Notes: generated by a model not told the origin, from the sequence alone. 64,000 bases of DNA from Phycisphaerae bacterium (GCA_041652575.1 JBAZHC010000005.1:62001-126000), one strand, 5' to 3'; shown: positions 42,998 to 51,621, counted from the first letter of the stretch. A program made the numbers and translations.

Positions 42998-44377
42998 ATG
43001 AATACTTTACAGACAAACCTTAAACATTTATATCAAAGAAAAAGGTTTTTACTGCTCTACCTGTCTTTAGCTTTATTCATTTTTTTAATTGTTAAATCGA
43101 TTGCAGGGGCAGAAAAATTCTGCTTTTGGGCGGTCGGGGTCTGGATGTTTTCCCTGGGGTCTCTTATGGCTACACTGCCGGTAGATGTCCTGACCAAACC
43201 TTTTTCTTATTGTCTGCCGAGGCACAACAGTATCCCGAGAAAATTTTTATTTTCCATCGGCATAGTAATCTCGTTTTTATGGTCGGTCGTTTTTCTGCTG
43301 TATCCGGCTGAAAATTTCACAAGGGTAATTTCAATCTGCATTTCGGCCTTTTTTATTTGTACGATTTTTTACTGGTTCGGCGCCTGGTTTGTCTTTCGTT
43401 TTAGAAGCTGGGGAAATATCGTCGGATTATTCGTACTGGTAATATACGGCGGCAGTTTGCTTGGTATTGATATTTTAATACGGCGTATTGTTATGCAAAA
43501 CGCCCTTTTGGTAATCGTGTCAGGAATTCTCGCAAACGTAGCTGCTTTTATATATTGGGGCAGAGCCGGCATTGCAAGGCGGTATTGCGGCAGGATATGG
43601 ATGGGCGCTTTCGATGCATGGGACAAGGAGAAACTGCTCAAATACAAGCAGACTATTCTGGCTGAAAAAGGCGACAAGGCTCATATATTTGTTTTGCCGA
43701 AAGTTGAGAAATTTTTTATCAATCGGATTTCCCAGTCAGGAGAAAATTTGAGCCGGTATATCTGGGGCGGGTTATATAAATCCTTTGCGGTTATGTTGTC
43801 CTGCCGAAACGACTGGATTCGATTCATAGTCGTTCTACTGCCAATACTGCTGGTTTTCGGCTATATGCAGCAGGGCGGCAATATAATTTTCCTTATGCCG
43901 GCTTTTGCTGCAGTATCCCTGAGCCTGCATACACACTCAACTTTATTGATTAGCGGCGGACGAAGAGAAAGATTCTGGACCGCCCTGATTTTGGGTACTG
44001 CTGCGGCCTTACTTATTACCGCATTTGTAACATTTGTGGCGTTAATAACATCATGGCTGGAGCCGATTATGCCGGTGCTGACATTAAAAGGGCAGCAATT
44101 CGGATTTAAAATGCTCAACGTAAATTTCTTCTTCCTGCCGTTATTTATGATTCCTGTCGCGCTTACTGTCGGACTAATCTTCTACGGAAAACCGATGATA
44201 GCGATGATTATTATGATGGCGGTATTTCAGTCGGTATTTATATTTTTAATTATCAAGCCAGGCAAAAACCAATTTATGCCCGGTCCTACACTGATAATAA
44301 TTATTCTGCTGTGCAGTTGGGCGGTATTCGTATCGGTTTTGCGGTATATCTGTATGAAGTGCAGTCTTGTAAAATAA
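42998..44377 (+). CDS. ABC transporter membrane protein, YtrC/D-like
   Basis: A 459-residue polytopic membrane protein with about 11 hydrophobic helices and a cytoplasmic loop around 200-260. The ATG at 42998 is preferred over a TTG at 42989 because the AAAGG ribosome site is then 9-10 nt away. It follows the ATPase by 12 bp and should be its permease partner. The size and layout resemble ABC-2-type permeases, but no specific family signature was recognised. The substrate is unknown. Confidence 0.8.
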   Translation: MNTLQTNLKHLYQRKRFLLLYLSLALFIFLIVKSIAGAEKFCFWAVGVWMFSLGSLMATLPVDVLTKPFSYCLPRHNSIPRKFLFSIGIVISFLWSVVFLLYPAENFTRVISICISAFFICTIFYWFGAWFVFRFRSWGNIVGLFVLVIYGGSLLGIDILIRRIVMQNALLVIVSGILANVAAFIYWGRAGIARRYCGRIWMGAFDAWDKEKLLKYKQTILAEKGDKAHIFVLPKVEKFFINRISQSGENLSRYIWGGLYKSFAVMLSCRNDWIRFIVVLLPILLVFGYMQQGGNIIFLMPAFAAVSLSLHTHSTLLISGGRRERFWTALILGTAAALLITAFVTFVALITSWLEPIMPVLTLKGQQFGFKMLNVNFFFLPLFMIPVALTVGLIFYGKPMIAMIIMMAVFQSVFIFLIIKPGKNQFMPGPTLIIIILLCSWAVFVSVLRYICMKCSLVK

Positions 44378-44428
44378 GTTTATAATGATAAAATATTAAA
44401 CAGACCAATTTTTTAAGGAGAATCCAAA

Positions 44429-45391
44429 ATGAAGCTTCAAAGAATGATTTCAGTTGTTATGTGTGTGGTTTTTCTGGCAGCGGCTGTTTGTCCGGCTGCG
44501 CAGGATAAAGTCGACCTGAAATTGCGTCTTAAGGCAGGAGCATCTCACGAAATGAAAATGACCCAGACGCAGGACATCGCCCAGACGATGAACGGTTCGG
44601 AAATGAAGATGAAACAGATGCATGAAATGGTTATGGGGATGGATGTCCTGAGCGTTGACGCTAACGGCGTTATGGACATCCGGATGACCTATAAGTCTAT
44701 GAAAATGGCGATAGATGGTCCAATGGGACATATGGAGTCTGATTCCGCAAATCCAAAACCCGCCGACCCAAACAAGCCGCATGAAAAAATCATGAATGCC
44801 ATGGCCTCGGTTATGGTAGGTTGTCAATTCGAGATGAAGGTTAAGCCTACGGGTGAGGCTTATGATGTTCGCGGCACAAAGGAAATGCTCGCAAAAGTAA
44901 AAGAAAAAATATCAAACGGTTCAGAAATGCGGGGAGTGGACAAATTTATCGACAAAATGTTCGATGAAAAGCAAATTAAGGAACTAACCGGAAATATGAT
45001 GGGAGTTTTTCCGGCAGAGCCTGTGGCTGTCGGCGATACGTGGTACGACTCTAAAAGCATAAATTTCATTATGCCGATAGATGTCGATACAACTTATATG
45101 TTTAAGCAGTCTAAGGATGGTATTGCTTATATTGATACTGCCGCCAAAATGGACATGGGCGACAGTTCCAAGCTTCTCGAAATAGACCCGAACAACAAGA
45201 TGTCTATGCAAATAGCCGGCACAATGAACGCAACAAGCGAAGTTGACGAAAAGACCGGCCTTACCCGCAAAAGTAATATGACGATGAATTTTTCGGGCAT
45301 AGTAAAGATGGAAGCAAATGAGCAGATGCCGGATGGAATGACCATACCGATGACTATTAAGGGAGATATGGTTGTTGAATTGATTAAATAA
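44429..45391 (+). CDS. Secreted DUF6263-like protein, methionine-rich
   Basis: A 320-residue exported protein with a signal peptide (ISVVMCVVFLAAAVCPAAQ). The mature part resembles DUF6263 proteins, with AVGDTWYDSKSI near 210 and repeated short beta motifs. It is unusually rich in Met and Lys (for example MKMTQTQDIAQTMNGSEMKM), which might reflect metal or redox-related surfaces, though this is only suggestion. AAGGAGAA precedes the ATG. It follows the ABC operon by 51 bp and could be cotranscribed. Function unknown. Confidence 0.75.
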   Translation: MKLQRMISVVMCVVFLAAAVCPAAQDKVDLKLRLKAGASHEMKMTQTQDIAQTMNGSEMKMKQMHEMVMGMDVLSVDANGVMDIRMTYKSMKMAIDGPMGHMESDSANPKPADPNKPHEKIMNAMASVMVGCQFEMKVKPTGEAYDVRGTKEMLAKVKEKISNGSEMRGVDKFIDKMFDEKQIKELTGNMMGVFPAEPVAVGDTWYDSKSINFIMPIDVDTTYMFKQSKDGIAYIDTAAKMDMGDSSKLLEIDPNNKMSMQIAGTMNATSEVDEKTGLTRKSNMTMNFSGIVKMEANEQMPDGMTIPMTIKGDMVVELIK

Positions 45392-45415
45392 GAAAAGAAA
45401 TGCCCGAGTCAATAA

Positions 45416-45447
45416 AAACGGCCTTTGGAGATTTCCGAAGGCCGTTT
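45416..45447. terminator. Bidirectional intrinsic terminator
   Basis: AAACGGCCTT (45416-45425) pairs perfectly with AAGGCCGTTT (45438-45447) around a 12-nt loop. It lies between the convergent DUF6263-like gene and the minus-strand miniprotein and can serve both. Confidence 0.8.
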
Positions 45448-45467
45448 GCTTTTAATCTACAGAGATG

Positions 45468-45557
45468 TTATTTCTTCTTTTTGGCGACTTTCTTTTTTGC
45501 GACTTTCTTTTTCGCAGCTTTCTTTTTACCAGCACTGCATCCGCAACTTGAACACAT
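45468..45557 (-). CDS. 29-residue Cys/Lys-rich miniprotein
   Basis: From ATG 45557 the minus strand reads MCSSCGCSAGKKKAAKKKVA and then KKKVAKKKK before TAA. An AAAGGA ribosome site lies about 6 nt upstream. The N-terminus has three cysteines in a C-x2-C-x-C pattern; the rest is a lysine/alanine repeat (AAKKK, VAKKK, VAKKK) like the tails of bacterial histone-H1-like proteins. It is too short for usual gene callers. It has a terminator immediately downstream. It may bind nucleic acid through the lysines and a metal through the cysteines, but this is inference. Confidence 0.6.
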   Translation of the reverse strand: MCSSCGCSAGKKKAAKKKVAKKKVAKKKK

Positions 45558-45602
45558 AACAATTCCTTTCATAAAATTGTATCTATTTTATATAACTATC
45601 GG

Positions 45603-46463
45603 TTATTTAAGACAAAATCTATAGCTTAATAGTTTATAAACCAGTTTTGCCGCTAAAAAGTCGGACGCTTTATTCTTCGGATTGGGACACAACTCGACAA
45701 TATCGAATCCAACTACATTTTTCTTTTTCATCAATAACCTGAGAAAATCCAGAACCTGATACCAGCCCAGACCGCCCGGCTCAGGTGTGCCGGTGGCCGG
45801 CAGTATGGCGGGGTCGAAAGCGTCAAGGTCTATTGTCAAATAAACATTTTTGGTAAGTTTTTTCAGACATTTATCGAACCATTTATTGTTATCGTGGATA
45901 TCTTGAGCCAGAAAAACATTATTTTTTTTGCGAATTGAGCTTCTTTCGCAGATATCTCCGCTTCTGATTCCGACCTGAACTATCGGTGCGATTTCTCTTG
46001 CCCTGGCCATTACGCAGGCGTGATTGTATTTCGTGCCGTGATATTCTTCCCGCAGGTCCGCGTGAGCGTCAAATTGAATAACCGAAACATTATCAAAAGA
46101 CTCCACATGTGCCTGAATGGAAGCTGCGCTGATGGAATGTTCGCCGCCGAGCGTAACGACATATTTTTTATTTTTGATGTGCTGAAGAGTCCTGGCTTTT
46201 AATTCAGCGACCATTTTTTCAGCTGATTTTTTTTCTTTTATCGGCTTGTCCGTGAATATGCCCTGTTTATAAACCTCAGAATCGGTTTCGATATCGTAGG
46301 TTTCCATATTCGCCGAGGCTTCGATAATCGCATCAGGTCCTTTGTCGGCGCCTTTTATCCATGTGCTTGTGGCATCGAACGGGGCGGGCAGAATAACTAT
46401 TTTTGCTTTATCGTAAGCACAGTATCTTTGCGGCAGGTCGCCAAAATTAGTTTGCTGTTTCAT
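45603..46463 (-). CDS. speB: Agmatinase
   Basis: A 286-residue ureohydrolase that splits agmatine into putrescine and urea. Mn-binding motifs are GGEHSIS near 106, QFDAHADLREEY near 127 and TIDLDAFDPAILPATGTPEP near 206. FDIVELCPN near 254 is typical of agmatinase. The upstream gene encodes pyruvoyl-dependent arginine decarboxylase, 14 bp away, which makes agmatine; together they form a two-step arginine-to-putrescine route. Confidence 0.94.
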   Translation of the reverse strand: MKQQTNFGDLPQRYCAYDKAKIVILPAPFDATSTWIKGADKGPDAIIEASANMETYDIETDSEVYKQGIFTDKPIKEKKSAEKMVAELKARTLQHIKNKKYVVTLGGEHSISAASIQAHVESFDNVSVIQFDAHADLREEYHGTKYNHACVMARAREIAPIVQVGIRSGDICERSSIRKKNNVFLAQDIHDNNKWFDKCLKKLTKNVYLTIDLDAFDPAILPATGTPEPGGLGWYQVLDFLRLLMKKKNVVGFDIVELCPNPKNKASDFLAAKLVYKLLSYRFCLK

Positions 46464-46477
46464 TTTTTTCCTGCAAA

Positions 46478-47044
46478 TTAATCAAACAGGAACATTGCGA
46501 TTGCAACGGTGGTAGTCCACACACCTTTTTGACCTCTTGCAGCCTGTGTGACGTTTGAAGTTCTTATGATAAGGCCCGTTGACTTATAAACCTGTTCCCT
46601 CTCGCTCCATGCGGTATTGGGGTCAACTTCCAAACCAAGTGTGGTGCCGAGCATTTCGGCTGCAAGGTCTTCCGCCATATCGCCGGCCTGTTTTTCGTTC
46701 ATTCCGTTGCCATGCACTTCACTGAGGTAGCCCCAGTTATTTTTGTCCTTCGGCAAAGCCATTCCGACAGAAGTGGCGATGAGTCTGCCATGCTCGTTTG
46801 TGTCGCATCTGGCCATAACACAAAAAGTAATGGAGCCGGGAACAAGCTCTTTTAATCCGTTTTCCTTGCTGATGATTTTACACTTTGGAGGAAGAATCGA
46901 GGAAACCTGTACGAGATTTTGATTGGCAACGCCCGCCTGTCGAAGTGCTTCCTCAAAGGATTTTAACTGGTATCTGTGTCTTCCGACGCCTTTTGTCAGA
47001 AAAACTCTCGAGGGCACCATGCAATCAGTCGAAAAATTTGGCAT
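46478..47044 (-). CDS. pdaD: Pyruvoyl-dependent arginine decarboxylase
   Basis: A 188-residue proenzyme that decarboxylates arginine to agmatine. It self-cleaves at a Ser-Ser bond, seen here as LVQVSSILPPKCK near residues 44-56, to create the pyruvoyl group. SEVHGNGMNEKQAGDMAE near 107 and the C-terminal GVWTTTVAIAMFLFD fit the family. A GGAA-type ribosome site precedes the ATG. It lies upstream of speB in the same operon. This form is best known from archaea and some bacteria, including planctomycetes. Confidence 0.95.
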   Translation of the reverse strand: MPNFSTDCMVPSRVFLTKGVGRHRYQLKSFEEALRQAGVANQNLVQVSSILPPKCKIISKENGLKELVPGSITFCVMARCDTNEHGRLIATSVGMALPKDKNNWGYLSEVHGNGMNEKQAGDMAEDLAAEMLGTTLGLEVDPNTAWSEREQVYKSTGLIIRTSNVTQAARGQKGVWTTTVAIAMFLFD

Positions 47045-47176
47045 TTCTAAAAATTCCTTTCAATTTATAAAACCGCAAAAAATAACATTAAGGAACATCG
47101 CCTACTTGATTTTGCGATTATATTATAAGAAGATAAGAAATTAAAAATAAAAACCAGAAATTAAAAATAAAAATAT

Positions 47177-47195
47177 TATCCGTTCTTAACGGATA
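47177..47195. promoter_or_regulatory. Short perfect dyad
   Basis: TATCCGTT-CTT-AACGGATA: 8-bp arms with a 3-bp centre. There is no T-run on the plus strand. It may be an operator for pdaD, whose start is about 130 bp away, or for dnaK. Confidence 0.4.
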
Positions 47196-47295
47196 TTCTC
47201 TGTTGTAAAAAATAGAATCGTGTTAGTTTGTATATGCTTAAGCCTGAATCGGCTTTTTGAAAAAATCTGCCAAAATGGCACTTTGCCGGGCAGAC

Positions 47296-47324
47296 TTGAT
47301 TTTCTTAACTTGTTTAAATATAAT
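47296..47324 (+). promoter_or_regulatory. dnaK: Sigma-70-type promoter of dnaK
   Basis: TTGATT (47296-47301), 17-bp spacer, TATAAT (47319-47324). This is close to consensus and lies about 85 bp upstream of the dnaK ATG. Confidence 0.7.
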
Positions 47325-47346
47325 GAGTTAAGTTTTTATATGTTAT

Positions 47347-47362
47347 TGGCACATACTTTGCA
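47347..47362 (+). promoter_or_regulatory. dnaK: Sigma-54-like promoter of dnaK
   Basis: TGGCAC-ATACT-TTGCA fits the sigma-54 -24/-12 pattern (TGGCAC-N5-TTGCW) exactly. The predicted start would be about 35 nt before the ATG. It follows the sigma-70-type promoter by 22 bp. Whether it is used depends on the presence of rpoN and an activator site, neither of which is seen here. Confidence 0.5.
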
Positions 47363-47409
47363 CTTAGAACTATCGAGCAAAGTTTTTTGGTCAAAAGGAG
47401 ACATAAACT

Positions 47410-49344
47410 ATGGCAAAAATTATAGGAATAGACTTGGGAACGACGAATTCGGTCGTTTCGGTAATGGAAGGGACAACACCAAAAGTGCTTGTCAACTCGT
47501 CCGGCAGCAGGCTTACGCCGTCTGTAGTAGGCTTTACAGATAAAGGTGAGCGTCTTGTCGGCCAGATTGCCAAGCATCAGCAGGTAACCAATCCCGAAAA
47601 CACTGTTTTCTCCATCAAGCGGTTTATGGGCCGCAGGCATAATGAAGTCGCCACTGAGGAAAAAACAGTGCCATATAAGGTAGTCGGTGGTTCAAACGAA
47701 CTCGTCAAGGTAAACGTAAGGGGCAAAGAGTATACCCCACCTGAAGTCTCGGCAATGATTCTCCAGGATTTGAAGAAAACCGCTGAGGACTATCTTGGCG
47801 AAAAAGTCGAAAGGGCGGTTATTACTGTTCCGGCGTATTTTAACGATGCTCAGCGTCAGGCCACCAAGGATGCCGGCACAATAGCCGGTCTGAAGGTTGA
47901 CAGAATTATAAATGAGCCTACAGCCGCGGCCCTTGCCTACGGCGTTGAAAAGAAGAGAAACGAAAAAGTAGCGGTCTTCGATTTCGGCGGCGGAACATTC
48001 GATATTTCAGTTCTCGATATCGGCGATAATGTTTTTGAAGTGCTCAGCACCAACGGCGATACTCATCTCGGCGGCGACGACCTCGATGAACTGCTGATAA
48101 ATTATCTCGCCGATGAATTCAAAAAGACCGAAGGCATTGACCTTCGCAAAGACCCGATGGCGCATCAGCGGCTCAAAGAAGCTGCCGAAAAAGCCAAGTG
48201 CGAATTGTCCGGCCAGGTTGAATCGACGGTAAATCTTCCGTTTATCACAGCCGACGCCTCCGGGCCCAAACATCTGCAGATAACCATCACCCGCAGCAAA
48301 TTCGAAGCTTTGGCAGAGCCTATATTCGAAAGACTCAAGAATCCGTGCGTCCGGGCGATGAGCGACGCAAAAATGAATCCATCCGATATAGCAGAAGTTC
48401 TGCTCGTCGGCGGCTCGACAAGAATCCCAAAGGTTCAGCAAATAGTAAAGGACCTGTTTAAGAAGGAGCCGAACAAGAGCCTGAATCCTGACGAGGTTGT
48501 AGCAATAGGCGCAGCCGTTCAGGGCGCAGTTCTCGCCGGCGATGCTGGCGTAAAAGATATTCTTCTGCTGGACGTTACGCCGTTGTCGCTGGGCGTTGAA
48601 ACCCTCGGCGGCGTTATGACAAAACTGATAGACCGCAACACGACGATACCGACCAGCAAAAAGGAAGTCTTTTCGACCGCTGCCGACAGCCAGACAACTG
48701 TAGATATCCACGTCCTGCAGGGCGAGCGAGAGTTCGCGCAGTACAACAGGACGCTGGGCAGATTTCAGCTTTCTGATATTCCGCCTTCTCCTCGCGGCAT
48801 TCCGCAGATTGAGGTTGCATTCGATATAGATGCAAATGGCATATTGAACGTCTCGGCAAAAGACCTCGGTACCGGTAAACAGCAGTCGATTCAGATTAAG
48901 TCCAGTTCCGGCCTTAGCGACGAGGAAGTCAAAAAGATGCAGCAGGATGCCGAAGCTCACGCCGACGAAGACAAGAAACGTCGTGAGGTCGTTGACCTGA
49001 AAAATCAGGCCGACCAATTGGTTTACTCGACTGAAAAGACTCTTAAAGAGCACGGCGAAAAGGTTTCAGCCGATACGCGCGGCAAAATCGAATCCGCCGT
49101 TAATAATCTTAAAGAAGTCGCCAAAGGCGAAGATGGCGACGCGATAAAGAAAGCGATGGAAAATTTAAGTACCGCCGCTCAGGAACTTGGCAAGATTCTT
49201 TATGAGGAAGCCGCCAAGAAACAACAGGCCGCAGGCGGCCCGAAGCCTTCAGAGCAGCCGCAGAGCGGAGGAGAAGGCGAGGTCCATAGAAAAGGCGGCG
49301 GCGATGATGTGATTGACGCCGAATTCGAAGCAAAAGATAAATAA
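47410..49344 (+). CDS. dnaK: Molecular chaperone DnaK
   Basis: Hsp70 chaperone, 644 residues, which binds unfolded polypeptides in an ATP cycle. The ATPase domain has IIGIDLGTTNSVVSV at the start, VAVFDFGGGTFDISVLDIG near 190 and the loop ...STRIPKVQQIV near 338. The linker VLLLDVTP-type segment (ILLLDVTPLSLGVE) precedes the beta-sandwich substrate domain (about 390-510) and the helical lid. The tail is Gly/Asp-rich and ends VIDAEFEAKDK. AAAAGGAG lies upstream of the ATG. grpE and dnaJ are not adjacent. No CIRCE element was found. Confidence 0.97.
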   Translation: MAKIIGIDLGTTNSVVSVMEGTTPKVLVNSSGSRLTPSVVGFTDKGERLVGQIAKHQQVTNPENTVFSIKRFMGRRHNEVATEEKTVPYKVVGGSNELVKVNVRGKEYTPPEVSAMILQDLKKTAEDYLGEKVERAVITVPAYFNDAQRQATKDAGTIAGLKVDRIINEPTAAALAYGVEKKRNEKVAVFDFGGGTFDISVLDIGDNVFEVLSTNGDTHLGGDDLDELLINYLADEFKKTEGIDLRKDPMAHQRLKEAAEKAKCELSGQVESTVNLPFITADASGPKHLQITITRSKFEALAEPIFERLKNPCVRAMSDAKMNPSDIAEVLLVGGSTRIPKVQQIVKDLFKKEPNKSLNPDEVVAIGAAVQGAVLAGDAGVKDILLLDVTPLSLGVETLGGVMTKLIDRNTTIPTSKKEVFSTAADSQTTVDIHVLQGEREFAQYNRTLGRFQLSDIPPSPRGIPQIEVAFDIDANGILNVSAKDLGTGKQQSIQIKSSSGLSDEEVKKMQQDAEAHADEDKKRREVVDLKNQADQLVYSTEKTLKEHGEKVSADTRGKIESAVNNLKEVAKGEDGDAIKKAMENLSTAAQELGKILYEEAAKKQQAAGGPKPSEQPQSGGEGEVHRKGGGDDVIDAEFEAKDK

Positions 49345-49357
49345 AGATAAAACCAAA

Positions 49358-49385
49358 AACCCCGGCCTTTGGCCGGGGTTTTTTT
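49358..49385 (+). terminator. Intrinsic terminator of dnaK
   Basis: AACCCCGGCC (49358-49367), TTT loop, GGCCGGGGTT (49371-49380), then a run of T. Confidence 0.9.
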
Positions 49386-49387
49386 AT

Positions 49388-50152
49388 TTACTGAACCAGC
49401 CAGTTTGAAGCAAGCAAAGCAAAATCCCTAAAATTTACATATCCGTCTTTATTTGCATCCGCTCTTTCATAATAATCATTTTCTCTGCTGCCGCTATCTT
49501 TAAGCCAATAGAAACAAAATTCCGCCAAATCATTTATATCGACTTTGCCGTCAATAACCAAATCGCCGGCAGGCGGGTCTGTTACAAAAACAACACTGAA
49601 CGGCTCGGACAGTTCATAATTTTCTAACTCGTCGTAGATGATATATGTAATCCATTGCAGTTCTGTTTCGCCGGACGGCGCAAGCGCCCGATATTCCAGA
49701 TGCAGATGTTTATCAGAAAGTGCGCTGTGATTTACCCAGTCGCCCGCTTCATTAAATTCAATTCCCAGTGTACTTTCTTTTGCTATAAATCCCGGCTTTA
49801 TGGATACACACTCAATAATAATTCTGTAGTCAATATTTGCTGTTCCACAAAGCTGCCTGTTGGGGTCGCTTGTGCCGATTACGTCAAATCCCGGTTCGCC
49901 TATCTGATACCTGTTGTATCTTACGTTGTAATATAATGGGTAATGCCAATACCGCCATGTCGGCTCTCCGCTATTGTCAGGGTCGCTATGCCGGTACTTC
50001 TGTGTGCAATCTACGAACAGCTTATTATCGTCGTCGGTACCGGATATTCCATCCCGGTTGCAGCCGATTAAAAAATGGTCAAGAGGACAATCCGCGAAAC
50101 AACAACCTGTCGTTAATGAAATGATTATGGTTAATATAATTTTTTTAAACAT
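49388..50152 (-). CDS. Secreted HxH protein with dockerin-like C-terminus
   Basis: A 254-residue exported protein (signal MFKKIILTIIISLTTGCCFA). Its body is homologous to the PEP-CTERM protein at 50887: both start the mature part with a DHxxxGxNxDGIxGTxDDxxL block, and both carry an HxH motif (here DKHLHLEY) followed by a SEPFSVVFVTDPP-like strand. Here the C-terminus is instead a dockerin-like module with two calcium-type loops, DLVIDGKVDINDLAEFCFYW and ADANKDGYVNFRDFALLASN. The mature N-terminus is Cys-rich. It is the last gene of the Fur-linked cluster and converges with dnaK. Extracellular metal binding is inferred. Confidence 0.82.
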   Translation of the reverse strand: MFKKIILTIIISLTTGCCFADCPLDHFLIGCNRDGISGTDDDNKLFVDCTQKYRHSDPDNSGEPTWRYWHYPLYYNVRYNRYQIGEPGFDVIGTSDPNRQLCGTANIDYRIIIECVSIKPGFIAKESTLGIEFNEAGDWVNHSALSDKHLHLEYRALAPSGETELQWITYIIYDELENYELSEPFSVVFVTDPPAGDLVIDGKVDINDLAEFCFYWLKDSGSRENDYYERADANKDGYVNFRDFALLASNWLVQ

Positions 50153-50164
50153 TTTAAAACTCCT

Positions 50165-50884
50165 TTATTCATCATTCGGCCAGGCCGGTGCACATTCCGG
50201 AAACCAGAGACAATTTCCCGGCCAACTATATGTATCTTCAAATTTCAACATCTCCGCGTGTCCGTCAGCAAAAAGATAGTTCGATTTTTTCGAGTGTCTA
50301 TCCCAGGCGATTTGTCCTTTCGCCAGTTTTATATTGTAAAACCACTGTTCCGGATGAATATGGTCGACGGCAGTCCACGACGACAGACTTTCGCTGACAT
50401 AAATGCAGTACTGCGGCTTCGGAATCATTCTTGTTCTGTTGTATTTGCCTTTGTTGTATTTATCAGGTCTGTCACATTTCGAATCGAGCAGGGCGTTGAG
50501 TGCAAAACTTGACCATCTTTTATCACCCTGCGATTCAAGCGGTTTGTCCCAGTCGATAAAATCTCTGGCGGTGTCGGAAGGGCATTTGAAAAGCAAATCC
50601 TGCTTAAGATATTTTGACAAAATTTTCAGCCAATACTGATTAGGGTCGTCGAGATGATGGCAGGAACTGTCCGGCAAACGGGTGTCGCTGTCCTGCAGAT
50701 AGCACTGCAAAGCGACTCCCATCTGCCGCATATTACTTGAGCATACGACTTTCTGCGCCTGCTGCCTTGCCTTCTTCATCGCCGGCATTAGAACTGCCAG
50801 CAGCATAGCGATTATCGATATCACTACCAGCAGTTCTACCAGCGTAAAGCCCCGCACTGTATTTACTGTACGGTTTCTTGTCAT
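50165..50884 (-). CDS. Prepilin-type N-terminal cleavage protein (H-X9-DG type)
   Basis: A 239-residue pseudopilin-like protein. After a basic start, GFTLVELLVVISIIAMLLAV is the prepilin peptidase motif and hydrophobic helix. The globular part has CSSNMRQMGVAL near 48. The C-terminus carries H-SKKSNYLFA-DG, the H-X9-DG motif found in large planctomycete paralogue sets. It lies 2 bp after the PEP-CTERM gene and 12 bp before the dockerin gene. Its role is probably in type-II-like export or surface assembly. Confidence 0.88.
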   Translation of the reverse strand: MTRNRTVNTVRGFTLVELLVVISIIAMLLAVLMPAMKKARQQAQKVVCSSNMRQMGVALQCYLQDSDTRLPDSSCHHLDDPNQYWLKILSKYLKQDLLFKCPSDTARDFIDWDKPLESQGDKRWSSFALNALLDSKCDRPDKYNKGKYNRTRMIPKPQYCIYVSESLSSWTAVDHIHPEQWFYNIKLAKGQIAWDRHSKKSNYLFADGHAEMLKFEDTYSWPGNCLWFPECAPAWPNDE

Positions 50885-50886
50885 TA

Positions 50887-51549
50887 TTATTTCCTGCGAC
50901 GTCTCAAAACAGAAACTAAACCTGCACCAAGCAGTGTAAGTGTTGCCGGTTCAGGAACGGTTACAAAATTCAGTGTGCATTGAGCTGATTCAGCAAAACC
51001 CGTCGAACCGGTATCAAATACTGTAAACACGGCAGAAAAATTTTCACTTGCTCCGTCGGCCAGAACGAGAAATTCAGTATGGTTGTGAAAATACCAGTTC
51101 TCTTCATCATCCCACTGCGATTCGTTAAAAGCATAAGTTGAGTTGTCTGAAGTCAGGATTTCCAAAGTTGTAGCTTCATCTTCCATCCAGAAATTTACAG
51201 GGTCGGAATAATTAATTCGTTTCAGCGATATAAGCCAGCCGGGCTGTGTCAATTCGTCATTTGAATCGAGCCGATATTCGCTGTCTTCTGCCGAATGCCA
51301 GCAGTCAATTTCGGCAATGTAAATTTGCCTGTCGCCGATATAGTCTCCGCTCGGCAGCATTTTTATTGTATCGGGAACCCCAAAAATCCAGAGTTGAGCG
51401 TCATCACCCGTACCTGTTATGCCGTCGGCGTTAATGCCGACAAAAATATGGTCGTGGTCGCCGTCTTCATGGCAGTATGCCGAAGATGAAAATAATAAAA
51501 TTGTTAATACGGAAATTACGATTACACAAATACTTCCTGTCCTTAACAT
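50887..51549 (-). CDS. PEP-CTERM protein with His-rich N-terminus and HxH motif
   Basis: A 220-residue exported protein. After the signal peptide (IVISVLTILLFSSSAYC) the mature part starts HEDGDHDHIFVGINADGITG, dense in His and Asp, a likely metal site. A second motif is WYFHNHTEFLVLADG near 149. The end is a PEP-CTERM tag: VPEPATLTLLGAGLVSVLRR plus RK. The body matches the dockerin protein at 49388. The ribosome site CGGAGGT is strong. In cyanobacteria a Zur-repressed PEP-CTERM protein family (all3515-type) is known; I cannot tell whether this one belongs to it. Confidence 0.87.
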   Translation of the reverse strand: MLRTGSICVIVISVLTILLFSSSAYCHEDGDHDHIFVGINADGITGTGDDAQLWIFGVPDTIKMLPSGDYIGDRQIYIAEIDCWHSAEDSEYRLDSNDELTQPGWLISLKRINYSDPVNFWMEDEATTLEILTSDNSTYAFNESQWDDEENWYFHNHTEFLVLADGASENFSAVFTVFDTGSTGFAESAQCTLNFVTVPEPATLTLLGAGLVSVLRRRRK

Positions 51550-51596
51550 AGGATACCTCCGGTTAATTTAATTTTTTAGTTTCCAGCACATTCATT

Positions 51597-51621
51597 TATG
51601 CGCAGACTACTAAGGCGCATA
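51597..51621 (-). promoter_or_regulatory. Hairpin between His-rich gene and PEP-CTERM gene
   Basis: TATGCGC (51597-51603) and GCGCATA (51615-51621) form a perfect 7-bp stem with an 11-nt loop in the 104-bp gap. There is no T-run, so it may be a processing or regulatory structure in the operon mRNA. Confidence 0.35.

Larger units (their letters stand above)
47045..47409. other. Divergent intergenic region between pdaD and dnaK
   Basis: About 365 bp with no credible gene. It contains a direct repeat of AGAAATTAAAAATAAAAA (47136 and 47156), a short perfect hairpin (47177-47195), and two promoter-type signals for dnaK. Confidence 0.6.

Noticed and set aside
47220..47409. CIRCE-type operator upstream of dnaK
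   Set aside because: No TTAGCACTC-N9-GAGTGCTAA pattern is present; only the two promoter signals and the short dyad were seen.
48007..49053. Long antisense frame (348 codons) opposite dnaK
   Set aside because: It mirrors the codon pattern of dnaK, has no ribosome site and no recognisable domain; it is a shadow of the real gene.
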